Assembly (NCBI GenBank): GCA_026874595.1 | Contig: CM049309.1 | Span: 11,768,576-11,832,575 of the forward strand | Length of the DNA stretch: 64,000 nucleotides | Source of the DNA: Sipunculus nudus | Taxonomy: Eukaryota > Annelida > Sipuncula > Golfingiida > Sipunculidae | Reading direction: 5' to 3' | Part shown: positions 62,814-64,000 of the stretch, piece by piece | How positions within the stretch are numbered: position 1 is the stretch's first letter | How the letters are laid out: each line of letters starts with the position of its first letter | The notes under the pieces: generated by a model | The model's input: the letters and a program-made list of their open reading frames with translations, nothing else | Database searches by the model: none | Told to the model about the DNA's origin: nothing | Program-made: the position numbers and the translations under genes

Positions 62814-64000
62814 CTAGAATACGGGTAGTCGACAAGCGACTACGTGTATCCGCCAAAATCAGAGAAGGACGGGTGAAGTGAGGCATGGATTGAGTGGCAA
62901 GGGGATATAGAGTTACATATGTAAAATATTAGTATTGGATCTCTGCCACATAAACAAGATTGTAGGTGGCGCCACCTGTTATTTGAACGAGAAACTATCC
63001 AAGATATATACACATGCAAAATTTCAAGTGGAAAAGTCAAACCACTGCAGAGATATGAGTGATTTTATCCCACAGCAGACAAACAGATGGACGCTGTGCA
63101 AACATGGTTGCATGTGGCGCCACCTTTTGTTGTGTATGTTATAAAGCTATCCCAGGGCTACATTTGTGTACAATTTTTTTCCGGATCGGTCAAACGGTTC
63201 CTGAGATATGAGCTTGGATGTCTGCAGCGTTAACATGAATGTAGGTGGCGCCACCTGTCATAAAATCAAGGAAGCTATCTAGGATGTATACGCATGCCGA
63301 ATTTTAGGTGAATTAGTCAAACCATTGCAGAGATATGAGTGATTTTAACCCCAGGCAGATGAACAAATGGACACTGTGCAAACATGGTTGCAGGTGGCGC
63401 CATCTTTTGTTGTGTATGTTATAAAGCTATCCCAGGGCTACATTTGTGTAAAATTTTTTTCCGGATCGGTCAAACGGTTCCCGAGATATATGGGTTTATG
63501 TGTGGAGCGTTAACGTGAATGTAGGTGGCGCCACCTGTCATAAAATCAAGAAAGCTATCTAGGATGTATATGCATGCCGATTTTTAGGTGAATTAGTCAA
63601 ACCACTGCAGAGATATGAGTGATTTTAACCCCAGGCAGATGAACAAATGGACACGGTGCAAACATGGTTGCAGGTGGCGCCACCTTTTGTTGTGTATGTT
63701 ATAAAGCTATCCCAGGGCTACATTTGTGTAAAAAAATTTTCCGGATCGGTCAAACGGTTCCCGAGATATATGGGTTTATGTGTGGAGCGTTAACGTGAAT
63801 GTAGGTGGCGCCACCTGTCATAAAATTGAGAAAGCTATCTAGGATGTATATGCATGCCAAATTTTAGGTGAATTAGTCAAACCACTGCAGAGATATGAGT
63901 GATTTTAACCCCAGGCAGATGAACAGATGGACACTGTGCAAACATGGTTGCAGGTGGCGCCACCTTTTGTTGTGTATGTTATAAAGCTATCCCAGGGCTA
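62814..64000 (-). mobile_element. Helitron-like element with 280-bp tandem repeats (family B), copy 2; runs off the window
   Basis: Reading the minus strand, the 3' end is at 62814: a hairpin with 7-bp stem (GTAGTCG...CGACTAC), CCGTATT, CTAG, then T. Upstream in element sense lies an array whose GTAGGTGGCGCCACC starts at 62962, 63241, 63521 and 63801 (period 279-280). Each unit has a second GGTGGCGCCACC-like site about 147-150 bp later. The units from 63241 on are nearly identical, so the array is young here. The array reaches the last base of the window. Confidence 0.65.

Overview
This is a 64-kb piece of an animal nuclear genome. Genes have GT-AG introns (plus one apparent GC-AG intron), the sequence is AT-rich, and it is full of (TA)n tracts, G/C homopolymer runs and degenerate transposons. 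The gene set fits a marine invertebrate: two divergent Toll-like receptors, a cohesin acetyltransferase, a histidine-triad nucleotidase and two multi-TM2-domain membrane proteins. A lophotrochozoan such as a mollusc is my guess; nothing in the window proves it.

Layout. 1-950: ordinary intergenic sequence with a TA-flanked transposon-like end. 950-3960: nine tandem copies of a ~340-bp repeat. 4597-8678 (+): last four visible coding exons of an ESCO1/2-type cohesin acetyltransferase; the 5' part lies outside the window. 9880-10730: degenerate copies of the 340-bp repeat. 11.9-13.7 kb: two nested or abutting LINE remnants, with a non-autonomous Helitron-like element (13733-14911) directly after. 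15464-18112 (-): TLR-1. 18.2-27.0 kb: long intergenic stretch with microsatellites. 27046-29913 (+): TLR-2, divergent from TLR-1 and carrying a long SDPYG-type repeat in its central ectodomain. 30-35 kb: a probable solo LTR inside a (TA)n tract, a 202-bp hAT-type MITE and a 270-bp tandem duplication just upstream of HINT1. 35029-38312 (+): complete HINT1 (127 aa). 40337-47847 (-): TM2-A, six coding exons, 480 aa. 55630-59496 (-): TM2-B, four coding exons, 442 aa. Between and beyond them are a second Helitron-like copy, a TIR transposon, a TTAA-flanked piggyBac-like MITE and, from 62814 to the window end, a second tandem-repeat element with a 280-bp period.

How the genes relate. ESCO and HINT1 are conserved housekeeping genes with no functional tie to their neighbours. 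The two TLRs are paralogues arranged head to head and should be membrane pattern-recognition receptors signalling through TIR domains. The most unusual pair is TM2-A and TM2-B. Each has four consecutive TM2 domains (eight predicted membrane segments) followed by a proline-rich cytosolic tail with two or three PPxY motifs. They share intron positions and phases, so they arose by tandem gene duplication. The PPxY tails suggest, by inference only, that they recruit NEDD4-type WW-domain ubiquitin ligases to membranes.

All gene models were assembled by eye from reading frame, splice-site consensus and phase agreement; no transcript data or database search was available.
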